Assembly: GCA_013823325.1 (NCBI GenBank)
Contig: PNLY01000049.1
Location: forward strand, 1 to 40,871
Direction: 5' to 3'
DNA length: 40,871 nucleotides
DNA from: Methylobacterium sp.
GTDB taxonomy: Bacteria; Pseudomonadota; Alphaproteobacteria; Rhizobiales; Beijerinckiaceae
Shown here: positions 1-8,860 of the stretch, piece by piece
How the letters are laid out: each line of letters begins with the position of its first letter
Numbering within the stretch: position 1 is the stretch's first letter
Notes under the pieces: model-generated
Told to the model about the DNA's origin: nothing
The model's database searches: none
What the model saw: only the letters and a program-made list of their open reading frames with translations
Translations under genes and position numbers: made by a program

Positions 1-956
1 GGGCGGCGGGCGCCCTTGTTCAGCTCCTGCATCGAGACGAAGAGCGAGCGGATCATCGAGGCCGCCTCCTTCGTCCGCAGGATCTTGGCGAAGTAGCGGC
101 TCTCGACCTTGAGGGCGAGATCCATCGGCAGCTGCAGGCCCTCATAGACGGCGCTCAGGATGGCGCGGGCGGCCGGGTAGTTGTCGTTGGTCTCGCGGCG
201 ATAGATCGCATTGGCCGGCGGCCAGATCTGCATGCCGGCCGGCGAATGGACCTTGTTCGAGGGCAGCTTGAACTTGGGGTCCTCCCAGGGCTGCTTGGCC
301 TGCGGGTTGGCTTTCAGCCACTCCTTGGCGGCGGCGACGATCTGGTCGCGCGGCAGCACGGCATGGACGAGGCCCATATTGCGGGCCGGCAGCGCCTTGA
401 TCTGGTCGCCCTTGAACATCATCTGCAGCGCGTCGCCGGTCTGCATCAGGCGCGAGACACGCTGGGTGCCGCCGGCGCCGGGGAACAGGCCGACCTTGAT
501 CTCGGGCAGGCCGACGCGGGTCGAGGCATCGTCCGAGACGACGCGGAGCTGGCAGGAGAGCGCGAGCTCGAAGGCGCCACCGAGGCAGACGCCATGGATC
601 GCCGCCGCGAACGGCTTTCCGCAGGTTTCGAGCTTGCGATAGAGCAGCGAAAGCTTGCGGCTCTCGTCGAAGAAGCGCTGCATCGCGATCTGCTCGCCCT
701 GCTCCTTGGCGAGCTTGACATAGAGGTCGCGCAGGCCCTGCAGCATGGTGAGGTCGGCGCCGCCGGAGAACGAGTCCTTGCCGGAGACGATGACGCAGCC
801 CTTGAGCGCCTCATCCGAGGCGACCTTGTCGACGACATGATTGAGCTCTTCCATCACCTGCGGGGTGATGACGTTCATCGAGCGCTCGGGCATGTCCCAG
901 GTCAGGGTGGCGATGCCGTCTGCGTCGGTCTCGAAGCGGAAATTGACGAGGTTCAT
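1..956 (-). CDS. Enoyl-CoA hydratase / 3-hydroxyacyl-CoA dehydrogenase (FadB/FadJ type), C-terminal part beyond window
   Basis: This is the N-terminal 318 residues of a bifunctional beta-oxidation enzyme that hydrates enoyl-CoA and then oxidises 3-hydroxyacyl-CoA. Reading leftward from ATG at 956, the crotonase fold is clear. SFSGGADL (about residues 62-69) forms the oxyanion-hole region. HGVCLGGAFELAL (121-133) and GLPEIKVGLFPGAGG (about 148-162) carry the two catalytic Glu positions of the family. The NAD-binding dehydrogenase half, typically the last 400 residues, lies outside the window. GGAGAGA stands just upstream of the ATG. The gene follows the thiolase stop by 11 bases on the same strand, so it is the third gene of a beta-oxidation operon. 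The substrate chain length cannot be read from sequence. Confidence 0.9.
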   Translation of the reverse strand, partial: MNLVNFRFETDADGIATLTWDMPERSMNVITPQVMEELNHVVDKVASDEALKGCVIVSGKDSFSGGADLTMLQGLRDLYVKLAKEQGEQIAMQRFFDESRKLSLLYRKLETCGKPFAAAIHGVCLGGAFELALSCQLRVVSDDASTRVGLPEIKVGLFPGAGGTQRVSRLMQTGDALQMMFKGDQIKALPARNMGLVHAVLPRDQIVAAAKEWLKANPQAKQPWEDPKFKLPSNKVHSPAGMQIWPPANAIYRRETNDNYPAARAILSAVYEGLQLPMDLALKVESRYFAKILRTKEAASMIRSLFVSMQELNKGARR

Positions 957-967
957 CGGCTCTCTCC

Positions 968-2176
<1,209 letters not shown>

Positions 2177-2222
2177 CAAGGCCTCCCGGGCTGGCCGCAA
2201 TTGCGGCTTGTTTTCCTGCCGG

Positions 2223-2305
2223 ACGTCATGGTCGGGCTTGACCCGACCATCTCGTTATCCAGCGAACTCATCAAGAGATGCTCGGGTCAAGCCCGAGCAT
2301 GACGT
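2223..2305. repeat. Palindromic dispersed repeat inside the beta-oxidation operon
   Basis: Two 31-base inverted arms (2223-2253 and 2275-2305) flank 21 bases. The arms differ at only two positions. Each arm is itself a small hairpin (GGTCGGG/CCCGACC on the left, GCTCGGG/CCCGAGC on the right), so the two differences compensate each other within each arm. A second copy of the left arm, 30 of 31 identical, lies at 29888-29918. The element separates the acyl-CoA dehydrogenase stop from the thiolase start and may act as an mRNA stability or attenuation element. Function is inference. Confidence 0.85.
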
Positions 2306-2320
2306 GTGTGCTATGCGCGT

Positions 2321-4117
2321 TCAGAACTGCTCGGCACTCAGCGCCATGGTGGCGTCGGCGCCCGAGGTGATGCGGGCGAGGTGCGCCGCGGTCTTGGGGA
2401 GCGAGCGCTCCATGAAGAAGCGGGCGGTGACGAGCTTGGCATTCATGCGCTCGGCCTGACCGTTGGCGCCGGCCTTGAGCTTGTCCTGCGCAACCTTGGC
2501 CATCTTCGCCCACATATAGCCGAGGCAGACCAGGCCGAGCAGGTGCATGTAGTCATGTGCGCCGGCGCCGGCATTGTCCGGCTTGGCGAGGGCGTTCTGC
2601 ATGAACCACATCGTCGCCTGCTGGAGATGGCCGAGCGAGGCGGCAAGCGGGGCGAGCAGCGGCTTCAGCGCCTCGTCGCCCTCGTTCTCCTTCACGAAGG
2701 CGCCGACCTCGTTGAAGAAGGCCATGATGGCACGGCCACCGTCGCGGCCGAGCTTGCGGCCGACCAGGTCCATCGCCTGCACGCCGTTGGCACCCTCGTA
2801 GATCATGGCGATGCGGGCGTCGCGGACGAACTGCTCCATACCGTGCTCGGCGATGTAGCCATGGCCGCCATACATCTGCTGGGCCTTCACCGCATTGTCG
2901 AAGCCGACATCGGTGAGCACGCCCTTCAGCACCGGCGTCATCAGGCCGAGTTGGTCGTCGGCGGCCTGGCGCTCGGCATCATCGCCGGAGCGGTGGGCAA
3001 CGTCGGACTTGATCGCATTCCAGATGACGAAGGCGCGGGCGGCCTCGTTGAAGGCCTTGATCGACATCAGTGTGCGGCGCACATCGGGATGGACGAAGAG
3101 CGGGTCGGCCGGCTTGTCGGGGTTCTTGGCGCCGGTCAGGGCGCGGCCCTGCAGGCGGTCCTTGGCGTAGGCGACGGCGTTCTGATAGGCAACCTCGGAC
3201 TGGGCCAGCCCCTGGATCGCGACGCCGAGGCGGGCCTCGTTCATCATCACGAACATGGCGTTGAGACCCTTGTTCTCGGTGCCGACCAGCCAGCCCCTGG
3301 CCCCGTCATAGTTCATGACGCAGGTCGAATTGGCGTGGATGCCCATCTTGTGCTCGATCGAGCCGCAGGAGACATGGTTGTTCGCACCGACCGAGCCATC
3401 GGCGCCGACCTCGTTGCGCGGCACGACGAAGAGCGAGATGCCCTTGACGCCCTGCGGGGCGCCCTCGATGCGGGCCAGCACGAGGTGGATGATATTCTCG
3501 GTGATGTCCTGCTCGCCGGCCGAGATGAAGATCTTGGTGCCGGTGATCGCGAAGGAGCCGTCGCCGTTCGGCACGGCCTTGGTCTTGATCAGGCCGAGAT
3601 CGGTGCCGCAATGCGGCTCGGTCAGGTTCATCGTGCCCGACCAGGTGCCTTCGGCCATCTTCGGCAAATAGGTACGCTTCTGCTCGTCGGAGCCGTGGAC
3701 GTAGAGCGCGGCCATCGCGCCCATGGTCAGGCCCGGATACATCGCGAAGGCCATGTTGGCCGAGGAGGAGAACTCGTTCATGATCGCGCCGAGCGTGTAG
3801 GGCAGCCCCTGGCCGCCATACTCGGGATCCATGGCGAGACCGATCCAGCCGCCCGCCGCATAGGCCTCATAGGCCTGCTTGAAGCCCTTCGGCGTCGTCA
3901 CCGAGCCGTCGGCATTGCGCTTGCAGCCTTCCTGGTCGCCGGAATGGTTGATCGGCTGCAGCACCTCCTCGCAGAGCTTGGCGCCTTCGCCGAGCACGGC
4001 CTCGACCAGATCCGGCGTCGCCTCGGCGAAGCCCGGGAGGTTATTGTAGCGCTCGAACTGGAAGACGTCGTTGAGCAGGAACAGCGTGTCCTCGACAGGC
4101 GCCTTGTAGACCGGCAT
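2321..4117 (-). CDS. Acyl-CoA dehydrogenase, long form with C-terminal extension
   Basis: A 598-residue FAD-dependent acyl-CoA dehydrogenase for the first beta-oxidation step. It is longer than the usual 380 residues and matches the roughly 590-residue class with an N-terminal extension and an extra C-terminal helical domain. The central core shows MNLTEPHCGTDLG (substrate/FAD loop), KIFISAGEQD, and the catalytic-base segment RIAMIYEGANGVQAMDL, where the Glu of YEG is the likely base. Members of this class are variously labelled long-chain acyl-CoA dehydrogenase or 3-methylmercaptopropionyl-CoA dehydrogenase (DmdC-like), and sequence inspection cannot decide between them. It is the first gene of the operon, with a palindrome-bearing promoter about 80 bases upstream. 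Confidence 0.92.
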   Translation of the reverse strand: MPVYKAPVEDTLFLLNDVFQFERYNNLPGFAEATPDLVEAVLGEGAKLCEEVLQPINHSGDQEGCKRNADGSVTTPKGFKQAYEAYAAGGWIGLAMDPEYGGQGLPYTLGAIMNEFSSSANMAFAMYPGLTMGAMAALYVHGSDEQKRTYLPKMAEGTWSGTMNLTEPHCGTDLGLIKTKAVPNGDGSFAITGTKIFISAGEQDITENIIHLVLARIEGAPQGVKGISLFVVPRNEVGADGSVGANNHVSCGSIEHKMGIHANSTCVMNYDGARGWLVGTENKGLNAMFVMMNEARLGVAIQGLAQSEVAYQNAVAYAKDRLQGRALTGAKNPDKPADPLFVHPDVRRTLMSIKAFNEAARAFVIWNAIKSDVAHRSGDDAERQAADDQLGLMTPVLKGVLTDVGFDNAVKAQQMYGGHGYIAEHGMEQFVRDARIAMIYEGANGVQAMDLVGRKLGRDGGRAIMAFFNEVGAFVKENEGDEALKPLLAPLAASLGHLQQATMWFMQNALAKPDNAGAGAHDYMHLLGLVCLGYMWAKMAKVAQDKLKAGANGQAERMNAKLVTARFFMERSLPKTAAHLARITSGADATMALSAEQF

Positions 4118-4189
4118 CGCATCCCTCCCTGGCGTTTCGTACAGCCTTGGTGACGAAGCTTGCCGGCTTCGGATGACAGCGGCGCTTCG

Positions 4190-4229
4190 AGATAGTTCAT
4201 ATATAAACTATCTGGTCGCGACTTGCCAA
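4190..4229 (-). promoter_or_regulatory. Promoter with overlapping 24-bp near-palindrome upstream of acyl-CoA dehydrogenase
   Basis: AGATAGTT (4190-4197) and AACTATCT (4206-4213) are perfect 8-bp arms. The 8-base spacer is itself palindromic except for its outer pair. On the minus strand TTGGCA (4229-4224), a 17-base gap and TTATAT (4206-4201) form a plausible -35/-10 pair, so the palindrome is centred on the -10. Its AT-rich character stands out in GC-rich surroundings. A regulator binding here would control the beta-oxidation operon, and the MerR product next door is the obvious candidate. The match is by position only. Confidence 0.6.
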
Positions 4230-4303
4230 GGGGCCATGCCAACTTTTTCATCGTGATAGCGTAGTCGGAGAGATTGGCGCGCCGCACGCAGTGCTTGCAA
4301 ACG

Positions 4304-4337
4304 AAAAATGCCCTGAACCGGCGAGGGTTCAGGGCAT
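4304..4337 (-). terminator. Rho-independent terminator of the MerR gene
   Basis: A perfect 12-bp stem (4308-4319 with 4326-4337) encloses a 6-base loop. Read on the minus strand, the stem is followed directly by a T-rich tract. It lies 41 bases beyond the MerR stop codon and should separate the regulator transcript from the beta-oxidation operon downstream. Confidence 0.9.
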
Positions 4338-4378
4338 CGTGATCGCAGCGTGTGCGCCGGTCGCGGGACCGGGCTGCT

Positions 4379-4840
4379 TCAGGCGTCGAGGCGCGCGAGG
4401 GTCGCTTCGAGCTCGGCGATCGCGGTCTCGATCTCGGCGCGCTGGCTGCGCAGCAATTCGAGCTGCTCGGCGATCTGGCTGCGGCTGAGCTGCAGGCCGC
4501 CGACCGAGGCGGACGGCTCCTTGCCCTTGAGCTCCTTGCCCTCCTCATTGGCAAGCATGGCGCGGATCTCGACCAGGGTGAAGCCGAGCTGCTTGCCCTT
4601 GAGGATGAGGGCTAGACGGGCACGGTCGCGTCCGGAATAGATCCGGGTGAGACCAGAACGGGCCGGCGCGAGCAGGCCGCGCGATTCGTAGAAGCGCAAG
4701 GTGCGCAAGGTGACGCCGAATTCGCGGGCGAGATCGCTGATGGTGAAGCCATCGGCTTGGCTGGCATTCGTGGTCTGCGGGGAGGCGGAGCGGCCGTCGT
4801 GACTTGGTGTGGCCGCCAGAGCTGTGCTTTGGCGCGGCAT
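4379..4840 (-). CDS. MerR-family transcriptional regulator
   Basis: A 153-residue regulator. After a 30-residue polar leader comes a MerR winged helix-turn-helix: FTISDLAREFGVTLRTLRFY (32-51) followed by ESRGLL. A Leu/Glu-rich dimerisation helix fills about residues 105-153. There is no Cys cluster typical of metal sensors, so a metabolite ligand such as an acyl-CoA is more likely. The start at 4840 has AAGGAA 6 bases upstream. The gene reads toward the beta-oxidation operon but ends in its own terminator. Many MerR proteins beside acyl-CoA dehydrogenase genes control those genes, and by that precedent this one probably regulates the operon downstream. Confidence 0.88.
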   Translation of the reverse strand: MPRQSTALAATPSHDGRSASPQTTNASQADGFTISDLAREFGVTLRTLRFYESRGLLAPARSGLTRIYSGRDRARLALILKGKQLGFTLVEIRAMLANEEGKELKGKEPSASVGGLQLSRSQIAEQLELLRSQRAEIETAIAELEATLARLDA

Positions 4841-5194
4841 ATCGGTTCCTTAAGGTTGCGGAGCGGGACGGCGACCCACCGGAAGGCGTCCCTGCGTTGC
4901 CGGCAATGTAGGCGCGGCGGCTCCCTTACGTCACGTCGTTAGCCACCGGCCGGGGGTAAGTTACCGTTATACCCGGCTCGGGCAAGCCTCGATGCTCAGA
5001 GTTTCCAGAAAATTAACGTCCGACGGCAGGATCTTAACGCTCTGTTTACCGTGACGGCGAAAAGTCGGTGCCGCGATCTCCAGCGTCAGCCGCATCAACC
5101 CGATGTTCATGATTGCCAAGATCGCAAGGGCGCCGCCGCGTAAGGGGGCAGCGAGCGCTCTTTGGTCGAGATTGCCCCTCGAGGCGAGCGTGAC
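4841..5194. other. Divergent intergenic region with an inverted repeat
   Basis: The 354 bases between the MerR gene and the PodJ-like gene hold no convincing coding sequence. An inverted repeat at 4949-4976 (GCCGGG...CCCGGC arms with an inner GTA/TAC pair, one bulged G in the left arm) surrounds an AT-richer core. It lies about 110 bases upstream of the MerR start and could be an operator or a hairpin. No clear -35/-10 pair was found for either gene. Confidence 0.4.
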
Positions 5195-8100
5195 ATGGCG
5201 ACCAGCCTGCCCTGGAGCGTCAAGGGCGTCGATCCGCGCACGCGTGACGCGGCGAAAACCGCCGCGCGCCGCGCCGGGATGACGCTTGGCGAGTGGCTCG
5301 ACAGCAAAATCCGCGAAGAGGCCGGGGAGCCTGAATCCGTCGTACAGGACGCGCAGGAGCAGGACATCGCCGCTCTCTCGGAGCGCCTTGCCCGCCTCTC
5401 CCAGGGCGGCATGCAGACGGCCGCGGCTCCACAGGCCGCCCCCGCCAGACCCGATCTCTCGCGCGAGCGCATGGACGCGTTCATCACTCAGGCGGCCATG
5501 GCCGAGCGCCTGACGCGCGACAGCAATGCGCGCACCGCAAGCGCGCTCGATTCGATCGCACAATGGATGGAGCGCACCGAGAGCCGCCTGTCGCAGGGCG
5601 AGCGCACTACGGTCGAACGCCAGGAGCGCGCCACCGCCGTGATCGCCGACGCGATCAAGACGATGGGCACCCGCCTCAGCGAGATCGAGCGTCGGGCCGA
5701 GGAAGCCAGCCGCAGGCCGGCAGCGCCGCCTCCGCCGCAAGCCACACGCCCGATCGCGCTCAGCCGCGACGGCCTCGCCGCTGCCGTCTCCGACATCCGC
5801 TCGCGCCAACGCGCCCTCGACGGCGATGCGCGCGCCGCGACCTTCGAGCGCCCGACTGCCCTCGCGCCGACGCTCGCGAGCCTGCGCGAGGATCTGCGCC
5901 TGCTCAACGATCGCATCGCTCCGGCCCAGTCCGGGATGCGGGCAGAAGATCAGCGCGCCGCCTTCAAGCCGCTCGAACGGGCGATCGGCGAACTCGGAGC
6001 CAGGCTAGACCGCCTCGACGGGCGCGAGCGGCTCGACCCCGTCCTGAAGCCGCTGGCCCGTATCGAGGCCGAGATCGGACGGCTCTCCGAGACACGCCCG
6101 CAGGAGAGCTACAGCCGCTTCGAGCTCGAGATCGCCCATCTCGCCGCCAAGGTCGACGCGCTCGCCGCCCGCGGCGGCGACCGCCAGTTGATCGCGCCGA
6201 TCCTGAAGGAGCTGGCCGAATTGCGCGAGCTCGTCTCGGCTCCGGATAGCCGCCGCTTCGACGACCTCTCGCTGCAGCTCAACGCGTTGACCTCCGATGT
6301 CGGGCGCCTGCGCGACGACACCCGCGACCTGCGCAGCCTGTCGCTGGCGATCGAGGATGTGCGCGAGAGTCTGCACAGCGACCGCCTGCGCGAGCGCTCC
6401 GATGAGAGCGCGCCGCTGCTCGCCCTGTCGCGTCAGGTCGAATCGCTCGCCCAGAAGATCGACTCGCTGCCGGCGATGAAGGCCTCCGTGATCGACGGGC
6501 AGGTCGACCAGCTGGTCGCCCGTCTCGGCGAACTCGACGCCATCGGCCGCCCGGCCTCCAACGAGCTCGCCGAGCGCATCGAAGCGCTGGTGATCAAGCT
6601 CGAAGACTTGGCGGACCGGCCGCCGAGCAAGCTTGAGGACCGGATCGAAGCGCTGACCGACCGCGTCGAGCAGCTCGCCGCGTCCAGCAGGCTCGCCCAG
6701 ATGGTGGATGATGGCGGCGCCCCCCTCGCCCGGGTCGACATGCGCCCGGTCGAGGAGATGCTGCGCGGCCTCGCCGCCAAGATCGACGAGGCTGGCCGTC
6801 CTGGCGCCGGCTCCGATTCCTTCGACGCGCTCGAACGCCAGATCGCCGGTTTGACCCAGCGGCTTGACCAGCAGGCGGCGACCCGCTCGGCCGAGAACGG
6901 CATCGAGCGGACGCTGCAGGATCTGGTCGTCCACCTCCAGGGCATGCGCGAGGACACCACGGCAGCGGCCGAGCGCGCGGCGCGCGCCGCGATGGCCGAC
7001 CTGCCGCCGTCCCGTGGCGCCAGCCTGTCCGAGCTCAGCGACCTGATGAGCGGCCTGCGCGAGAGCCATGTCTCGACAGGACGCGAGACCCAGGATGCGA
7101 TCGGCGCCGTCCATCGCACGCTCGAGACGATCATCGGTCGCCTCGGCGATCTCGAAGCCGAATTGGGCGGGGACCGCGACCGGCGCGCCGCGGCGCCCGC
7201 ACACACCCCGCGCGTGCGGACGCCCGCTTCGTCCGACGAGGTCAGAGCACCTGCTCCCGCCATCCCGATGGCCGAGCGCTTCGCCGCCGAGCCGCGGCTG
7301 CCGCGCACCGGCGGGCTCGATCTGCCGCTGGAGCCTGGCTCCGGCCGGCCGCGCCCGGATGCACCGCCCCCGCAAGGCAATGATCCGCAGGCCGTCCGCC
7401 AGAGTCTGATCGCCGCCGCGCGCCGCTCGGCCAAGGCCGCCAGCGAAGCGGCTGCGGCCAACCCGACCGCGTCGGAGACGGCCAGGCCCGGCAAGGCGGC
7501 CAAATCCGCGTCCAGCGGCGGACGCCTCAAGGAGCTCCTCGAAAAGCGCCGGCGGCCGCTGCTGCTCGGCCTCGCCGCGCTGGTTCTCGCGATCGGCGCC
7601 GCCCAGGTCTTCTCGGGCTCCCAGCAGAGCGCCAAGAAGCAGGTGGTGAACGAGAGCAGCCGGATCGAGCCGACCACGCCCGCCCCCGTCGAGCCTCCTG
7701 CGGCCAAGCCGGCGCCGCAGAGCGCCCCGGCCGAGCAGGCCGCGCCGCAGGCCAAGGACCAGAGCTCAGCGCTGCCGCCGCTGCAGATCGGCACCACGCC
7801 GGCGCAGGCCGCCGTTCCTGCACCGGCCCAGGCCGCGAGCGCCGAGCAGCCATCGGCTCCGCCGCCTGCCTCCCTGCCCTCCATGGTCGCCTCGCTGCCG
7901 CTGCAGAGCCCGTCAGAGGCGGTCGAGACCGTCACCGGGATCGGCGAATTGCCGCCGACCGCCGGCAGCGCCGGCCAGCGCAAGGCGGCGCTCGCGGGCG
8001 ATGCCCGCGCCGTCTACCAGATCGCCGCCCAGGCGGCCGACGGCCCCGGCAACCGTGACCCGAAGCTGGCGCTGCGCCTGTTCGAACGCGCCGCTGTCGC

Positions 8101-8626
8101 CGGTCTCGGGCCGGCGCAGTTCCGCCTCGGCAACATGTTCGAGAAGGGCATCGGCACCAATCGCGACCCGGCGCTGGCCAAGGTCTGGTACGGGCGCGCC
8201 GCCGAGCGCGGCAACGCCAAGGCGATGCACAATCTCGCGGTGCTCTACGCCGAGGGCGCCGGCGGCAAGCCGGACTACGCCACGGCGACCGAATGGTTCC
8301 GCCGCGCCGCCGAGCATGGCGTGCGCGACAGCCAGTACAACCTCGCCATCCTGCTCGGCCGCGGTCTCGGCGCACCAGCCGACCTCGGCCAGTCCTATCG
8401 CTGGTTTGCAATTGCCGCCGCCCAGGGCGACGAGGATGCCGGCCGCAAGCGCGACGAGGTGGCGAGCCGGCTGTCGGCCGGCGATCTCGCCGCGGCCAAG
8501 GCGGCCGCCGAGAGCTGGAAGCCGAAGCCGCTGGAGGCGAGCGCCAACGAGGTCGCGCAACCGGCCAAGGGCTGGGACGAGCCGCCGGTCGCCGCCAAGA
8601 AGCCGGCGAAGCCCGGCCGCGGCTGA
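5195..8626 (+). CDS. PodJ-like polar organiser: coiled coil, one membrane segment, Sel1 repeats
   Basis: A 1143-residue protein. The opening PWSVKGVDPRTRDAAK with AGMTLGEWLD (within the first 40 residues) is the signature seen at the start of PodJ-type localisation factors of alphaproteobacteria. Residues about 40-690 are Arg/Glu/Leu-rich coiled coil, probably cytoplasmic. A single hydrophobic segment at about 785-808 is followed by a Pro/Ala-rich linker and then Sel1 (TPR-like) repeats at about 925-1110, probably periplasmic. In Caulobacter, PodJ marks a pole and recruits development proteins, so a scaffold role is inferred here. ATG at 5195 is chosen over an in-frame TTG at 5162 because the family motif begins right after it. 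No partner genes are adjacent. The extreme Ala/Arg codon bias generates long spurious frames on both strands. Confidence 0.85.
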   Translation: MATSLPWSVKGVDPRTRDAAKTAARRAGMTLGEWLDSKIREEAGEPESVVQDAQEQDIAALSERLARLSQGGMQTAAAPQAAPARPDLSRERMDAFITQAAMAERLTRDSNARTASALDSIAQWMERTESRLSQGERTTVERQERATAVIADAIKTMGTRLSEIERRAEEASRRPAAPPPPQATRPIALSRDGLAAAVSDIRSRQRALDGDARAATFERPTALAPTLASLREDLRLLNDRIAPAQSGMRAEDQRAAFKPLERAIGELGARLDRLDGRERLDPVLKPLARIEAEIGRLSETRPQESYSRFELEIAHLAAKVDALAARGGDRQLIAPILKELAELRELVSAPDSRRFDDLSLQLNALTSDVGRLRDDTRDLRSLSLAIEDVRESLHSDRLRERSDESAPLLALSRQVESLAQKIDSLPAMKASVIDGQVDQLVARLGELDAIGRPASNELAERIEALVIKLEDLADRPPSKLEDRIEALTDRVEQLAASSRLAQMVDDGGAPLARVDMRPVEEMLRGLAAKIDEAGRPGAGSDSFDALERQIAGLTQRLDQQAATRSAENGIERTLQDLVVHLQGMREDTTAAAERAARAAMADLPPSRGASLSELSDLMSGLRESHVSTGRETQDAIGAVHRTLETIIGRLGDLEAELGGDRDRRAAAPAHTPRVRTPASSDEVRAPAPAIPMAERFAAEPRLPRTGGLDLPLEPGSGRPRPDAPPPQGNDPQAVRQSLIAAARRSAKAASEAAAANPTASETARPGKAAKSASSGGRLKELLEKRRRPLLLGLAALVLAIGAAQVFSGSQQSAKKQVVNESSRIEPTTPAPVEPPAAKPAPQSAPAEQAAPQAKDQSSALPPLQIGTTPAQAAVPAPAQAASAEQPSAPPPASLPSMVASLPLQSPSEAVETVTGIGELPPTAGSAGQRKAALAGDARAVYQIAAQAADGPGNRDPKLALRLFERAAVAGLGPAQFRLGNMFEKGIGTNRDPALAKVWYGRAAERGNAKAMHNLAVLYAEGAGGKPDYATATEWFRRAAEHGVRDSQYNLAILLGRGLGAPADLGQSYRWFAIAAAQGDEDAGRKRDEVASRLSAGDLAAAKAAAESWKPKPLEASANEVAQPAKGWDEPPVAAKKPAKPGRG

Positions 8627-8659
8627 GCTTTCGGCGCAGGCCGGCCCTGCACCGAAAGC
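8627..8659 (+). terminator. Strong hairpin directly after the PodJ-like gene
   Basis: GCTTTCGG (8627-8634) pairs perfectly with CCGAAAGC (8652-8659). Inside, GCAGG (8636-8640) pairs with CCTGC (8646-8650), with a single C/A mismatch between the two stems. It begins immediately after the stop codon. There is no T-run, so termination may need Rho, or the hairpin may only protect the 3' end. Confidence 0.65.
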
Positions 8660-8770
8660 CGCTCAAAACTGCACACATTGAAAAGGTTTCCGCTGTAGCG
8701 TCACCGCTACGGCGTGGTTTCCGCTCGGCCGGTCTCGGCCGGGCGCCAGAAATCCGTGCCGGCTCAGCAC

Positions 8771-8824
8771 GTCGGGCATGTTCTCGTCGCAAAAGTCGTA
8801 TCCACTTTTGCGGCCATGCCCGAC
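8771..8824. repeat. Nested inverted repeat upstream of the TauE gene
   Basis: Outer 10-bp arms GTCGGGCATG (8771-8780) and CATGCCCGAC (8815-8824) are perfect. Inner 8-bp arms GCAAAAGT (8789-8796) and ACTTTTGC (8804-8811) are also perfect, with a 7-base loop. The shape and wording resemble dispersed palindromes common in Hyphomicrobiales intergenic DNA (recollection, not searched). It ends 36 bases before the GTG start of the TauE gene, so it could affect that gene's expression. Confidence 0.75.
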
Positions 8825-8860
8825 AGGGGAAGGCATCGACGGCCGACAAGGTTTGGAAGC

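Noticed and set aside
2306..4153. 615-codon plus-strand open frame opposite the acyl-CoA dehydrogenase gene
   Set aside because: It is a GC-bias shadow of a well-conserved gene; the protein is low-complexity in His, Gly, Ala and Asp and has no recognisable domain.
6005..7375. 456-codon minus-strand frame, and others, inside the PodJ-like gene
   Set aside because: Shadow frames caused by strong third-position GC in a repetitive coding sequence; no family motifs or ribosome sites.
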